Source of the DNA: Thiocapsa imhoffii
Lineage (GTDB): Bacteria; Pseudomonadota; Gammaproteobacteria; Chromatiales; Chromatiaceae
DNA: 64,000 bases
Direction of reading: 5' to 3'
Assembly: GCF_016583985.1 (NCBI RefSeq)
Contig: NZ_NRSD01000003.1
Location: 124,001-188,000, forward strand
The notes beneath the pieces are model-generated. The model was not told the origin of the DNA. It worked only from the letters and a program-made list of their open reading frames with translations, and did not search any database. This document shows positions 17,762 to 26,589 of this stretch, piece by piece. Made by a program: the position numbers and the translations under genes. The stretch's first letter is position 1. Each line of letters starts with the position of its first letter.

Positions 17762-18550
17762 ATGGGCACGATCGGGGCGACCCTATTACCACAATCCGGC
17801 CACGCGCCGCCCCCGGCCTGGCTGCAGCGGTTGGATCCACGGATTCGCATTCTCGTCATGCTCCTCTTCGCGGTGGTCGTGGTCACGCTTCATTCGCTCA
17901 GTGGACTGCTCGCCGCCCTTGGAATCGCCTTGATCCTCGCGTTGGCCGCCCGCCTACCGCTTCGCCCAACCCTGCGCCGGCTGGCGGCACTCGAGGGCTT
18001 CATGCTCGTCGTGCTGCTGCTCTTGCCCTGGACCGTTGCGGGGACAGCCGTCTTCACACTTGGTCACTGGAGTGCCAGCATCGAGGGCATCACTCAGGCG
18101 CTGAGAATCCTGCTCAAGGCGAACGCCATCCTGCTGGCCCTGCTCGTGCTCATCGTCACCCTGGACGCCGTTGCCATCGGCCATGCGCTGGCCCGCCTGC
18201 GAGTGCCCGTCGCACTGGTGCAGTTGTTGCTGATGACCATTCGCTACATCAACGTCATCGCGGCAGAGTTCGTGCGTCTTCGCACCGCCATGCAGGTGCG
18301 TGGTTTCCGCGCGAGCTTGAGTTGGCACACCTATGAAAGTCTTGGCTATTTCATCGGCATGCTGTTGTTGCGCAGTCTGGATCGCTCAGAGCGGATTCGT
18401 GACGCCATGCGCTGCCGGGGATTCAACGGCCACTTTCCACTGTTCGATGACCTCGCCTGCCGGGGTCACGACTGGTCGTTCGCGATCCTCATGGTGGGCG
18501 TGAGCCTCACGCTGATCGCGCTGGATGGCTGGCATGTCGCATCTCTTTGA
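17762..18550 (+). CDS. ECF transporter T component (EcfT/CbiQ family)
   Basis: A 262-residue membrane protein with about five or six helices. Diagnostic blocks are RLDPRIRILVMLLFAVVVV near the start, LRILLKANAILLALLVL in the middle, and the coupling helices with MQVRGF and, later, ERIRDAMRCRGF. Each ends in the 'A-x-R-G' motif that contacts the ATPases. The protein links a substrate-binding S component to ATPases in uptake of vitamins, cobalt or nickel. The A-subunit gene overlaps its end by 17 nt. No S-component gene is adjacent. Confidence 0.85.
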   Translation: MGTIGATLLPQSGHAPPPAWLQRLDPRIRILVMLLFAVVVVTLHSLSGLLAALGIALILALAARLPLRPTLRRLAALEGFMLVVLLLLPWTVAGTAVFTLGHWSASIEGITQALRILLKANAILLALLVLIVTLDAVAIGHALARLRVPVALVQLLLMTIRYINVIAAEFVRLRTAMQVRGFRASLSWHTYESLGYFIGMLLLRSLDRSERIRDAMRCRGFNGHFPLFDDLACRGHDWSFAILMVGVSLTLIALDGWHVASL

Positions 18551-19256
18551 ACTGGTGGGGATCCACTTCGCCTACCCGGGCCAGCCCGACGTCCTGCGCG
18601 CGCTCGATCTGACGCTGGATCAAGGTGAGCGCATCGCCATCACGGGGCCCAATGGTTCGGGAAAAAGCACCTTGCTGCGCCTCATGGTCGGACTCCTCCG
18701 TCCCCAGAGTGGTCTCATCATGGCCTTCGGTGAGCCGCGACGGCATGAGCGGGATTTCCGCCTCGTCCGCCAGCGCGTGGGGCTGCTGTTCCCCGACCCG
18801 GACGATCAACTGTTTTGTCCAACGGTTGCCGAGGACGTTGCCTTTGGCCCGCTCAATCTCGGCAAGACCCGCCAGGAAGCACTCGAGATGGTGGAGCAGA
18901 CCCTGGCACGGCTGCAACTCTCCCACCTGCGCGCGCGGGTGACCCATACGCTCTCCAGCGGCGAGAAGCGCTTGGTCAGCCTGGCCACGGTGCTGGCCAT
19001 GGAGCCGGCGGTGTTACTCCTCGATGAGCCCACCAATGGGCTCGACGAGTCAACCGAGGCGCGTCTGATCGCCATCCTGGCGGCCCTCCCGCAGGCCTTG
19101 CTGGTGGTCTCGCACAACGCCCAGTTCCGACATGCCGTCACTCACCGTCAATTCCGTCTTGAGCAGGGTCTTCTGCACCCCATGGCGGGCCCTGCGGAAG
19201 AGGATTCGCCCAGCTTGCCGCGCGCGTGCCGGAGCCACCCGGATCCCGTGCCATGA
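18534..19256 (+). CDS. ECF transporter A component ATPase (CbiO/EcfA-like)
   Basis: A 240-residue ATPase from the ATG at 18534; an ATG at 18525 is also possible. Walker A is ITGPNGSGKST, the Q-loop is QRVGLLFPDPDDQLF (the 'PDDQ' form is typical of CbiO/EcfA), the signature is LSSGEKRL and Walker B is LLLDEPTNGLD, with SHN as the H-loop. A single A gene implies a homodimer with EcfT, as in cobalt/nickel systems. The last 40 residues are Pro/Ser-rich. Hydrogenase maturation (hypF at 47.7 kb) would need nickel, but a link to this transporter is only a guess. Confidence 0.88.
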   Translation: MSHLFELVGIHFAYPGQPDVLRALDLTLDQGERIAITGPNGSGKSTLLRLMVGLLRPQSGLIMAFGEPRRHERDFRLVRQRVGLLFPDPDDQLFCPTVAEDVAFGPLNLGKTRQEALEMVEQTLARLQLSHLRARVTHTLSSGEKRLVSLATVLAMEPAVLLLDEPTNGLDESTEARLIAILAALPQALLVVSHNAQFRHAVTHRQFRLEQGLLHPMAGPAEEDSPSLPRACRSHPDPVP

Positions 19257-19434
19257 CCCTGCGGTCATCGGCACGCACCACGCGCGCCCGCCCCTGTTCC
19301 CGGTCGCGGCAAGCGTCGCACCGAGGGCACCCACCGCCCGGCCGGGGGTCGAATCAGCGAAGAGCGGGACGGCGCCCACCACCGCGCCAAAGCGCCTGTC
19401 ACTACTTGCACCATTTCACCCTGGAGGACCCTCG

Positions 19435-19860
19435 ATGACACGCACCACGCAAGCCCATGCCAGACTGCCCGGCTGGGCCCGCACACTCATCACCCTGGCG
19501 GTCCTGGTCATCGCCGTGCTGATCCTGATCGGCCTACTGCCGCGCGCCCCTTTCTCGACTGATCTCTCGCGGATTGGTGAGGGAACGCCGGCGTTAGTCA
19601 TTGCGCGCGACACCAATTTTCTTGCAGGCGCCCAGGTCATGGAATTGATCGACCCATTGCGCCCGGACTATGACGAGCAGGTCATCTTTCTCGCGGCCCA
19701 TCTCGGACATCCCGATGGCCAGGCGTTCGCGCGCCAACATGAGCTGCAAGATGGGGTCGTGATCGCCTTTGATGGCAATGGGCGGGTGTTGGAACGACTG
19801 CCGATCCCGCAGTCGGCTGATGACATCCGCGCCGTTCTGGAGCGCATGTCTCCGCGTTGA
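19435..19860 (+). CDS. Membrane-anchored thioredoxin-fold protein without CxxC
   Basis: A 141-residue protein. The ATG at 19435 is preceded by TGGAGG at a good distance; the open frame upstream to 19132 overlaps the ECF ATPase and is rejected. One membrane helix (about 18-38) is followed by a domain with strand-helix order like thioredoxin: LVIARDTNFLAGA, VIFLAAHLG, then DGVVIAFDGNGRVLERLP. The position of the CxxC pair holds no cysteines, so redox catalysis is unlikely. It precedes the persulfide dioxygenase gene by about 200 bp on the same strand. Confidence 0.6.
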   Translation: MTRTTQAHARLPGWARTLITLAVLVIAVLILIGLLPRAPFSTDLSRIGEGTPALVIARDTNFLAGAQVMELIDPLRPDYDEQVIFLAAHLGHPDGQAFARQHELQDGVVIAFDGNGRVLERLPIPQSADDIRAVLERMSPR

Positions 19861-20067
19861 CCCGAGGGCACGGGAGCGCAGGGGCGACATGAGGCGAACG
19901 CGCCCGCGCCACGCCGAAAGAGCCGGCCGCTCCTGTCATGGCTCCGCTGACGGGGTACAATGCGGTGGACCCTTGTTGACTCCACAGCGCTCAGCAGGCA
20001 CGCCGTCAAACAACCCCAGGGCGCGATCACGGGACTGAATCCACAGCGCGCCCCACCAGGAGGCCCC

Positions 20068-20817
20068 ATGCTGTTTCGACAACTCTTCGAACCCGTTTCA
20101 AGCACCTACACCTATCTCCTCGGCTGCGAGGAGACGGGTGACGCGATCCTGATCGACCCGGTCCTACCGACTTGGCAGCGCGATCTCGAGCTCGTCAACC
20201 AACTCGGCTTGACGTTGCGTTTCACGCTCGACACGCACATCCATGCCGACCACATTACCTCGGCACGCGCGCTCAAGCGTGAGGCGGGCAGCCGGATCGC
20301 GCACCCCGCGGTCGATGCCCTCACCTGTACGGATGTGCCGATTGCCGAGGGGACGCCCTTCGCGGTCGGGACCTTGCGCATCGAACCACTCTTCACCCCC
20401 GGACACACCGACGGACATCATGCCTATCGGATCGGGAATCAGGTTCTGACCGGGGACGCGCTCCTGATCGACGCCTGCGGTCGCACCGATTTTCTAAGCG
20501 GTGATGCCACCGCGCTCTATCACAGCGTCATGGGCAAGCTCTTTACGCTGCCCGACGAGACCCTGGTCTATCCCGGTCACGACTATGAGGGACGCTGGAT
20601 CTCGAGCATCGCCCAAGAGAAGACCCGCAACCCGCGACTCGGCGGGCAACGCTCACTCGCGTCCTTCGTCGAGCTGATGGATGGGCTTGATCTCGCCTAT
20701 CCGAAGTTCATCGACTATGCCGTGCCGGGCAATCGCGAATGCGGAGTCTGCCCCGCCGGGGTGCCCGAACATCTCAGTCAATATTGCGACCAAATCGCCG
20801 AGAGCCGGCAAGGCTGA
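20068..20817 (+). CDS. Persulfide dioxygenase, ETHE1-type metallo-beta-lactamase-fold protein
   Basis: A 249-residue protein. The ATG at 20068 follows AGGAGG by four bases, so the longer frame from 19960 is rejected. The metal motif is H57-x-H-x-D-H, with a further ligand His113 in TPGHTDGH. CGRTDF and YPGHDYEGR are characteristic of ETHE1 and bacterial persulfide dioxygenases rather than glyoxalase II. The enzyme oxidises glutathione persulfide to sulfite and glutathione with one Fe(II) and O2. The C-terminal CGVCPAGVPEHL is unusual and adds two cysteines. A TauE/SafE permease, a possible sulfite exporter, lies 3 kb upstream. Confidence 0.85.
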   Translation: MLFRQLFEPVSSTYTYLLGCEETGDAILIDPVLPTWQRDLELVNQLGLTLRFTLDTHIHADHITSARALKREAGSRIAHPAVDALTCTDVPIAEGTPFAVGTLRIEPLFTPGHTDGHHAYRIGNQVLTGDALLIDACGRTDFLSGDATALYHSVMGKLFTLPDETLVYPGHDYEGRWISSIAQEKTRNPRLGGQRSLASFVELMDGLDLAYPKFIDYAVPGNRECGVCPAGVPEHLSQYCDQIAESRQG

Positions 20818-21015
20818 ATCCGCGCGAGTGCTCGGCATGGGCGGATCCAGCGCCGCGTCAGGGCCAGCGGGGGACACTGACCACTCTCTCTCCGTACCCC
20901 GGTCGTTGAGATTGCGACTCCCCGCCTCCACGCTGCTCTGATGCGTTGAGGCGAGACAGTCGGTCGAACCTGAGCGTCGCGTGAGACGTGAATTCATTTG
21001 GTCTGGAGGACAAAC

Positions 21016-22137
21016 ATGAGTCGTGAGACGAGCAGCGCGAGTGACGTGAGGATGCAGATGCGTTCGATCCTGCAACGTATCGCCACCGGTCCCGAGCTGT
21101 CGAAGGACATCTCACTCGAGGAGGCGCGTGTCGGCATGCGGGCTATCCTCGATCACGCCGTCGATCCGGTCCAGGCCGGCATCTTCCTGATCGCGCTGCG
21201 CATGAAGCGTGAGACCGATGATGAGTTAAAGGGGATCCTGGACGCGATCCGGGATGTCACCGGACACGTGGTCGCGGACGTTGACGAGATCGTCGACATC
21301 GCCGACCCCTACGATGGCTACAACCGTTGTCTCCCGGCCTCGCCCTTCCTCATGCCGGTGCTGGCTGAGTGTGGGGTCGCCGCCATCAGCCATAGCGCTC
21401 ATGCGGTGGGGCCGAAGTTCGGCGTCACACACCGTCATGTGCTCGATGCCGCCGGCGTCCCTGTCGATCTGACCCCAGTCGAGGCGGCGCAGCGCCTTGT
21501 CGACCCTTCCGTGGGTTGGAGTTATCTCGACCAACGTTCATTCTGCGGACCCTTGCATAATCTCGTCGAGCTCCGCTCGACGATCGTCAAGCGTCAAGCC
21601 ATCACGACCGTCGAGGTCATGGCCCGGCCCATTCATGGCCGTAAACACACCCATCTGGTGACGGGTTACGTTCATAAACCCTACCCGCGGATCTATGCCC
21701 TGCTCGCGCGCCATGCGGGCTTTCAATCAGCGCTCTTGGTGCGCGGGGTGGAGGGTGGCGTGATTCCATCGCTGCGTCAGAAAGGGGTTTGCTTCAACTA
21801 TCAGCAGATGTCGGAGGAGCAATCCTTCGAGATCGACCCGACCGAGCTGGGGATCAGTCAATCGGTGCGTGCTGTACCTCTGCCCGAGGATCTGCCACAG
21901 ACCACCCGTCCCGGTGACGAGATCGCCGTTGCCGTCGACGTACAGGCCACGGCCCAGGCCGCCGCGCAGGCTGGCCTCGCGGCCCTGGAGGGGGCACGGG
22001 GTCCCACCTACGACAGTCTCGTCTGTGGTGGCGCCCTCATCCTCTGGCACCTCGGCCGCGAGGGGTCGCTGGCGGCGGCGGCGGATCGGATCCGCAGTGT
22101 CCTAGACTCGGGTCGAGCCGCCAAACGAGTGCGTTGA
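21016..22137 (+). CDS. TrpD-like (YbiB-type) glycosyl/phosphoribosyl-transferase fold protein
   Basis: A 373-residue protein. The ATG at 21016 is preceded by CTGGAGGA. The order matches the anthranilate phosphoribosyltransferase fold: an N-terminal helical domain (ISLEEARVGMRAIL) and an alpha/beta domain with HSAHAVGPKFGVTHRHVLDAAGVP. The TrpD catalytic GTGGD loop is not present; DPYDGYNR stands at about its place, as in YbiB-type TrpD2 proteins, which do not make tryptophan. ALLVRGVEGGVIPSL is the usual later block. The Rieske gene follows 10 bp downstream, so the two are co-transcribed. The substrate is unknown. Confidence 0.75.
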   Translation: MSRETSSASDVRMQMRSILQRIATGPELSKDISLEEARVGMRAILDHAVDPVQAGIFLIALRMKRETDDELKGILDAIRDVTGHVVADVDEIVDIADPYDGYNRCLPASPFLMPVLAECGVAAISHSAHAVGPKFGVTHRHVLDAAGVPVDLTPVEAAQRLVDPSVGWSYLDQRSFCGPLHNLVELRSTIVKRQAITTVEVMARPIHGRKHTHLVTGYVHKPYPRIYALLARHAGFQSALLVRGVEGGVIPSLRQKGVCFNYQQMSEEQSFEIDPTELGISQSVRAVPLPEDLPQTTRPGDEIAVAVDVQATAQAAAQAGLAALEGARGPTYDSLVCGGALILWHLGREGSLAAAADRIRSVLDSGRAAKRVR

Positions 22138-22147
22138 GGAGACGATC

Positions 22148-22489
22148 ATGGATCCAACCTATGTCGCCGTCGCCCGCACTGACACGATTGCACCCGGTCG
22201 ATTCATCAAGGTGACCGTGCAAGGCCAAGACTACCTGATCGCCAACACGGGTGGGCACTTCTATGCCGTCGAGGACAACTGCAGCCATGAGGACTACCCC
22301 TTGTCCTATGGCTGCCTCGACGGCGATCGGATTAAGTGCTCGCTGCATGGCAGTCGCTTCAGTCTGCGTACTGGGCAGCCTCTGGACGACCCAGCGGATC
22401 AGCCGATCCGAACCTATCGGTTGCGGATCGCGGAGGGTCAGATCTGGCTCGATCCGAGCGACTCAGATCACTCAGACTCGTCTGCTTAG
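22148..22489 (+). CDS. Rieske [2Fe-2S] ferredoxin
   Basis: A 113-residue soluble protein. The cluster ligands are C45-x-H47 (DNCSHED) and C64-x2-H67 (KCSLHGSRF). The protein has no membrane anchor and no oxygenase domain, so it resembles small Rieske electron carriers and the NirD-like regulatory subunits. AGGAGAC precedes the ATG. It forms a tight pair with the TrpD-like gene. A carrier to an unidentified redox enzyme is the simplest role. Confidence 0.88.
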   Translation: MDPTYVAVARTDTIAPGRFIKVTVQGQDYLIANTGGHFYAVEDNCSHEDYPLSYGCLDGDRIKCSLHGSRFSLRTGQPLDDPADQPIRTYRLRIAEGQIWLDPSDSDHSDSSA

Positions 22490-22544
22490 AAGACAGCATG
22501 CCGGCTCGGGTCACGCAGGGACGTTGACGTTCGTCGCGGCGCCG

Positions 22545-23336
22545 TCAGGATGATGCACGACCCTGTCGCCGTGGCCCCTCGATGTCGAGATCCTCGAAGC
22601 GGATGCGCGGTTCCGGGGCGGCATCGAGATCCGCGTCGAGTCCCAGTTGCGGTTCGATACGACGCGGTTCAGTGATGGACGGCGTCCGCGACGAGGCGGC
22701 GCCTAAACGCGGACGCAACGCTGGAGTGGCCCGAGAATCCGGCGCACCCTGACGTGGTGCCCCGAGCGCGGGGGCGGAGTCTTGCCACAGCGCAGACTCC
22801 TCCTCCGCGCGCTCGGCAGCGAGACGACTGTTCTCACGCGGTGTTCCGTGCATCGCCGCCATTAGGGCCTTCTCGATCTCAACGAGCGAGTGCGCATCAC
22901 TGTCGCGAAACCGCACGAACGGCAAACCGACGGCGATGCAGATGCGATCGAGCGAGCCACGTGCCATCGGCCACGGCCAGCGCCGCCCGGCTGGCGCCAG
23001 GTTCACGGCACACACGATCGCACTGGTGTCCGCCTCGCAGATCACGTAATCGAACGACTGATCGGGAAGTCGTGACTCGGCATGCTCGCGGGTGCGCCGA
23101 TCCAAACCCCGTGCGAGCGCGATGATCTCGCCAACCCGCACCTTGCCATGAATGTGATAACGAGGCCCCAGGATCAACTCCAGGACCGCCTTGAAGGCTC
23201 GCTCCCGGGGCGAAAACAGCATCTTGTCCAATCGGTAAGGCGCGCCCCCGCGACGGCGGACAAGCCTCACCAGGCTGAGTGCGAAGGCCATCATGACAAT
23301 CGCCATCAACCCGAGCAAGGCATAGAAATGTTGCAT
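22545..23336 (-). CDS. DUF2726-type membrane protein
   Basis: A 263-residue protein. One N-terminal membrane helix (about 5-25) is followed by the DUF2726 core: MLFSPRERAFKAVLELILG, HGKVRVGEII, FDYVICEADTSAIVCAVNL and ICIAVGLPFVRF. The domain has a restriction-endonuclease-like look, but its function is unproven. The last 90 residues are low-complexity, charged and Pro/Ala-rich. It is the last gene of a four-gene minus-strand run beginning with mgtE. Confidence 0.7.
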   Translation of the reverse strand: MQHFYALLGLMAIVMMAFALSLVRLVRRRGGAPYRLDKMLFSPRERAFKAVLELILGPRYHIHGKVRVGEIIALARGLDRRTREHAESRLPDQSFDYVICEADTSAIVCAVNLAPAGRRWPWPMARGSLDRICIAVGLPFVRFRDSDAHSLVEIEKALMAAMHGTPRENSRLAAERAEEESALWQDSAPALGAPRQGAPDSRATPALRPRLGAASSRTPSITEPRRIEPQLGLDADLDAAPEPRIRFEDLDIEGPRRQGRASS

Positions 23337-23375
23337 GATCAGACCTCGCGGAAAACCCGGCGCACGGCGTCGACC

Positions 23376-23834
23376 TCACTGTGCCGCGCTTGCGGCGGCG
23401 TCCGGACTAGGTAGTGAAATCCCTTTGCCATTCAGCCAGGCCCGATCCAACGACCAGATCACCGAGTGCACATCGGGTTGTTCGAGCATCAACTCGATGG
23501 CCCGCATCTCGTGCCGCTGAAGACGATCCCGTGCCGCCACCATGGCGGGGTCGTCGGGCGATTTCCCGGCCACCGCGGGCTCCAGCGCCCCCAGGGCAAC
23601 CGCGACCGGGATCGCCGCGTCATGGGGTCGCTTTAGGGTCACGATCCCGTTGAGGAACAACAGGGCGCGAAACTCGTATGGATAGGCTGCGAGCATCTCA
23701 TCCTGTTTCAGGAGATCGTTCAGTTGCCAGATACGCGGGCTCCAACTCCGGTCATCCCAGGGCAGTACCGAGAGGATCAACAGACCAGTCAAAAGCGCCG
23801 TTCCAATGACGGCGTTGCGCGTGAAACGATCCAT
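23376..23834 (-). CDS. Small protein with N-terminal membrane anchor, unknown function
   Basis: A 152-residue protein from the ATG at 23834, which follows GAGGAG by seven bases. A basic N-terminus and one membrane helix (RNAVIGTALLTGLLILSVLP) precede about 120 mostly helical extracytoplasmic residues. The sequence ends in an Ala-rich tail. No family was recognised. It sits 51 bp after the beta-propeller-like gene and 39 bp before the DUF2726 gene, so it is likely in the same operon. Confidence 0.55.
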   Translation of the reverse strand: MDRFTRNAVIGTALLTGLLILSVLPWDDRSWSPRIWQLNDLLKQDEMLAAYPYEFRALLFLNGIVTLKRPHDAAIPVAVALGALEPAVAGKSPDDPAMVAARDRLQRHEMRAIELMLEQPDVHSVIWSLDRAWLNGKGISLPSPDAAASAAQ

Positions 23835-23885
23835 GCACCAACTCCTCGAGAACAAATAGGTGTCGGGCCCCTTGCCCGCTCACTC

Positions 23886-24968
23886 TCATCGTGCCGAGTC
23901 ACCCGACTCGGATGGCGGATTCAGCCACCACCAGCCCCCGACCGCCACCACCAGAATGATCGCGGCCAGCGGAAAACGGAACCAACCTGGTGGTCGGACC
24001 GACTGCAATCGGTAGAGGGCGCCGGCACTGATCACCAACCCATCCGGGCTAGGCTGAATCCAACTCACGCCTGCCCGTAAGGGTTCCCACAAGGGCGGGT
24101 AGACCCGCGGCACACCCGCGGCGAGAAGACGCCCGTCACGCATCAACAGATCGACCGAGACCAATCCCGCGTCGCCGCCGATCCAGAGACGCTGCTGCCC
24201 ATCGTTCATCACGATCGGTTCGCAAAACAACGCGAGGATGCGGCGCCCGTGCAACTGGGGATCCAAGACCCGCCAGCTCGTTCCGGGGGCAGACTGCCAG
24301 AAGAGCCCCTGATCCGTCCCCGCGAGCACGGGCCCGAATGCGGTCACGGCGAACGACAAGATCTTGACCCCATGCGGAAGGGCTAGGCTGTTCGGCTGCC
24401 AGGACTGCGTCAGGGTTCGCGCCGGTGCACTGTAGACCCCATCGCCGATAGTCCCGGCATGCAGGATCGTCTCGTCGGGTCCGGGCTGCGCGATGAGCCG
24501 ATAGAGGTTGCGATCGGCCAGCGGCTGAGACCAAGTATCCCCGACTGCGACCCAGAGACCAGCACCGGTCGCCGCAAGCAATGCGTCACCCCAAACCAAC
24601 AGATCACTGACCCGCGGATCACCTGGAATCGGCCCCACCGCGTGCTCCATCAGGAGCCCCGAAGCCGTGCCAATCGGCATGCGGTCGACGTCACCGCCCA
24701 AGGCCAGGACCAGATGACCAGCGAGATCGGTGCGCTCCTGCCGCCAGACCCCATGCTTCAGGCGCCAGATCGTACCCACCTGCGTTGCCGCCAGCAGGGT
24801 GTCGCCATCGCCGCGCGCGAGCACCGTCACATGCGTCTCGTCCGGGAGGTCGGCTCGCACCAGTCGCTCGACGTCCGGGAGGAGGAAACCAACCAACAGG
24901 AGGGCGCCGGCGCACAGCAGCACGCAGAGCAGGATAAACCGCCGGTGTGACAAGGCGTGCGTTGCCAC
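23886..24968 (-). CDS. Beta-propeller-like protein with terminal membrane helices, unknown function
   Basis: A 360-residue protein. There are hydrophobic helices at both ends (about 10-28 and 330-348). Between them are repeated strands with patterns such as DTLLAATQVGTIWRL, GDALLAATGAGLWV, GPVLAGTDQGLFW and QRLWIGGDAGLVSV. These look like YCF48/BNR-type propeller blades. The domain would sit outside the inner membrane. The GTG start overlaps the mgtE stop by one base (TAGTG), so the two are translationally coupled. A role linked to MgtE is possible but not shown. Confidence 0.55.
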   Translation of the reverse strand: MATHALSHRRFILLCVLLCAGALLLVGFLLPDVERLVRADLPDETHVTVLARGDGDTLLAATQVGTIWRLKHGVWRQERTDLAGHLVLALGGDVDRMPIGTASGLLMEHAVGPIPGDPRVSDLLVWGDALLAATGAGLWVAVGDTWSQPLADRNLYRLIAQPGPDETILHAGTIGDGVYSAPARTLTQSWQPNSLALPHGVKILSFAVTAFGPVLAGTDQGLFWQSAPGTSWRVLDPQLHGRRILALFCEPIVMNDGQQRLWIGGDAGLVSVDLLMRDGRLLAAGVPRVYPPLWEPLRAGVSWIQPSPDGLVISAGALYRLQSVRPPGWFRFPLAAIILVVAVGGWWWLNPPSESGDSAR

Positions 24969-26410
24969 TAAAGCAGAAAGAGGGTTGCCAGCCCGAGAAA
25001 GATGAAGAATCCGCCCGAGTCCGTCAAGGCGGTGATCATCACCGAGCTACCCAGCGCTGGATCCCGACCAAACCGCTGGCGAATCAATGGAATCAGGACC
25101 CCTGCCGTGGCCGCCAGCAACAGATTTAGCGTCATGGCCGCGGTCATCACCATTCCCAATTCAGCATTGTCGTAGAGCAGCCAGGCCAAGACGCCGATGA
25201 CCCCGCCCCAGACGACCCCGTTGATGACGGCAACGCCCAGTTCCTTGCGCAGTAGACGCCACACTGCCGAGGGTTGCACCTGGCCCATGGCAATCGCGCG
25301 CACGATCATCGTGATGGTCTGATTGCCAGCATTCCCTCCGATCCCCGCGACGATGGGCATCAAGGCGGCAAGGGCCACCAGTTTCTCGATCGACCCCTCG
25401 AACAGATCGATCACCCGCGAGGCCACGAAGGCGGTGACCAGGTTGATGGCAAGCCAGGCCCAGCGATTCTTCACCGAGCGAATCACCGGCGCGAAGATGT
25501 CCTCCTCCTCACGCAAGCCGGCGTTGCTGAGAATCTCGGCCTCGGACTCCTCGCGGATGTGATCGACCATCTCGGCGACCGTCAGGCGGCCAATCACACT
25601 GCGACCGGAGTCGATCACCGGGGCCGACACCAGATCATAGCGCTCGAAGGCGTTGGCGGCGGCGTCGGCGCGATCATCAGGTGAAAAACTGATGATCTGC
25701 TTCGTCTGCATGACGGCCCCGACCTCCGTCTCGGGATCCGTGATGAGGAGTGTTTCAAGGGTCAAGACACCACGCAGGCGCTCTTCACGATCAATCACGA
25801 AGATCTTGTCCGTGTGATCGGGCAAGGCATCGAACCGACGCAGATAGCGGAGCACCACTTCGAGGGTGACGTCCTCACGCACGGCCACCATGTCGAAGTC
25901 CATCAAGGCGCCTACCGTCCCCTCCGGGTAGGACATGGCGGCACGAACCTGCTCCTGCTCCTCTTGATCGAGCGACGCGAGGACGTCCTGCATGATCTCA
26001 GGGGGGAGGTCGGGGGCGAGATCCGCAAGTTCATCGGCGTCGAGTGTCTCAGCCGCGGCCCGAATCTCCTCTGGATCCATCCGATCCAGTAAGGTCGAGC
26101 GCACCGCATCGGAGACCTCGAGCAAGATATCGCCATCCTTGTCCGACTTGACCAGATCCCACACGAACAAGCGATCATCAAGCGGCAAGGCCTCGAGGAT
26201 ACAGGCGATGTCGGCCGGATGGAGTTGATCAAGTTTGCGCCGCAGTCGTCCGAGATTCTGACGGTGCGTGATGTTTTCGACCAAGGCCTGATGCGGCATC
26301 TGTTGACGGTGGACCAAGGTGTCGACCAGACGCAGACGGGTCAAGAGTCGCTCGACATCGCGCAGGTGGCGATGCGTGTCATCGGCCTCGACGGTCTTCG
26401 ATTCAGTCAT
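24968..26410 (-). CDS. mgtE: Magnesium transporter MgtE
   Basis: A 480-residue protein from the ATG at 26410 (MTESKTVEAD); the frame is open 22 codons further. The MgtE N-terminal helical repeats (LHPADIACILEALPLDDR, LDADELADLAPDLPPEIMQDVL) are followed by a CBS pair (about 195-310) and five membrane helices. The pore block is MPIVAGIGGNAGNQTITMIVRAIAMG, with GNAGNQ characteristic of the family. The protein is a Mg2+ channel gated by magnesium binding to the cytosolic domains. It is the first gene of the four-gene run ending at 22.5 kb. Confidence 0.93.
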   Translation of the reverse strand: MTESKTVEADDTHRHLRDVERLLTRLRLVDTLVHRQQMPHQALVENITHRQNLGRLRRKLDQLHPADIACILEALPLDDRLFVWDLVKSDKDGDILLEVSDAVRSTLLDRMDPEEIRAAAETLDADELADLAPDLPPEIMQDVLASLDQEEQEQVRAAMSYPEGTVGALMDFDMVAVREDVTLEVVLRYLRRFDALPDHTDKIFVIDREERLRGVLTLETLLITDPETEVGAVMQTKQIISFSPDDRADAAANAFERYDLVSAPVIDSGRSVIGRLTVAEMVDHIREESEAEILSNAGLREEEDIFAPVIRSVKNRWAWLAINLVTAFVASRVIDLFEGSIEKLVALAALMPIVAGIGGNAGNQTITMIVRAIAMGQVQPSAVWRLLRKELGVAVINGVVWGGVIGVLAWLLYDNAELGMVMTAAMTLNLLLAATAGVLIPLIRQRFGRDPALGSSVMITALTDSGGFFIFLGLATLFLL

Positions 26411-26589
26411 GGAAGGAATGTGGGCGGCTGGGTTGAGAGGTGAAGGATTCGGATCATCACTGTACGGAAATCTCACGCGCGTTGCGAGTCACGCGGCGGC
26501 GTTGGAGCAACGCCAGGAGCGCTTGCGCAGCCGCACGGATGGCGCCTCTTCCCCCACGATCCGCGCATGGTGAGCACGGATCGAGACGG

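Noticed and set aside
19132-19434. Upstream extension of the thioredoxin-like gene
   Set aside because: It lies inside the ECF ATPase gene, and TGGAGG before the ATG at 19435 marks the real start.
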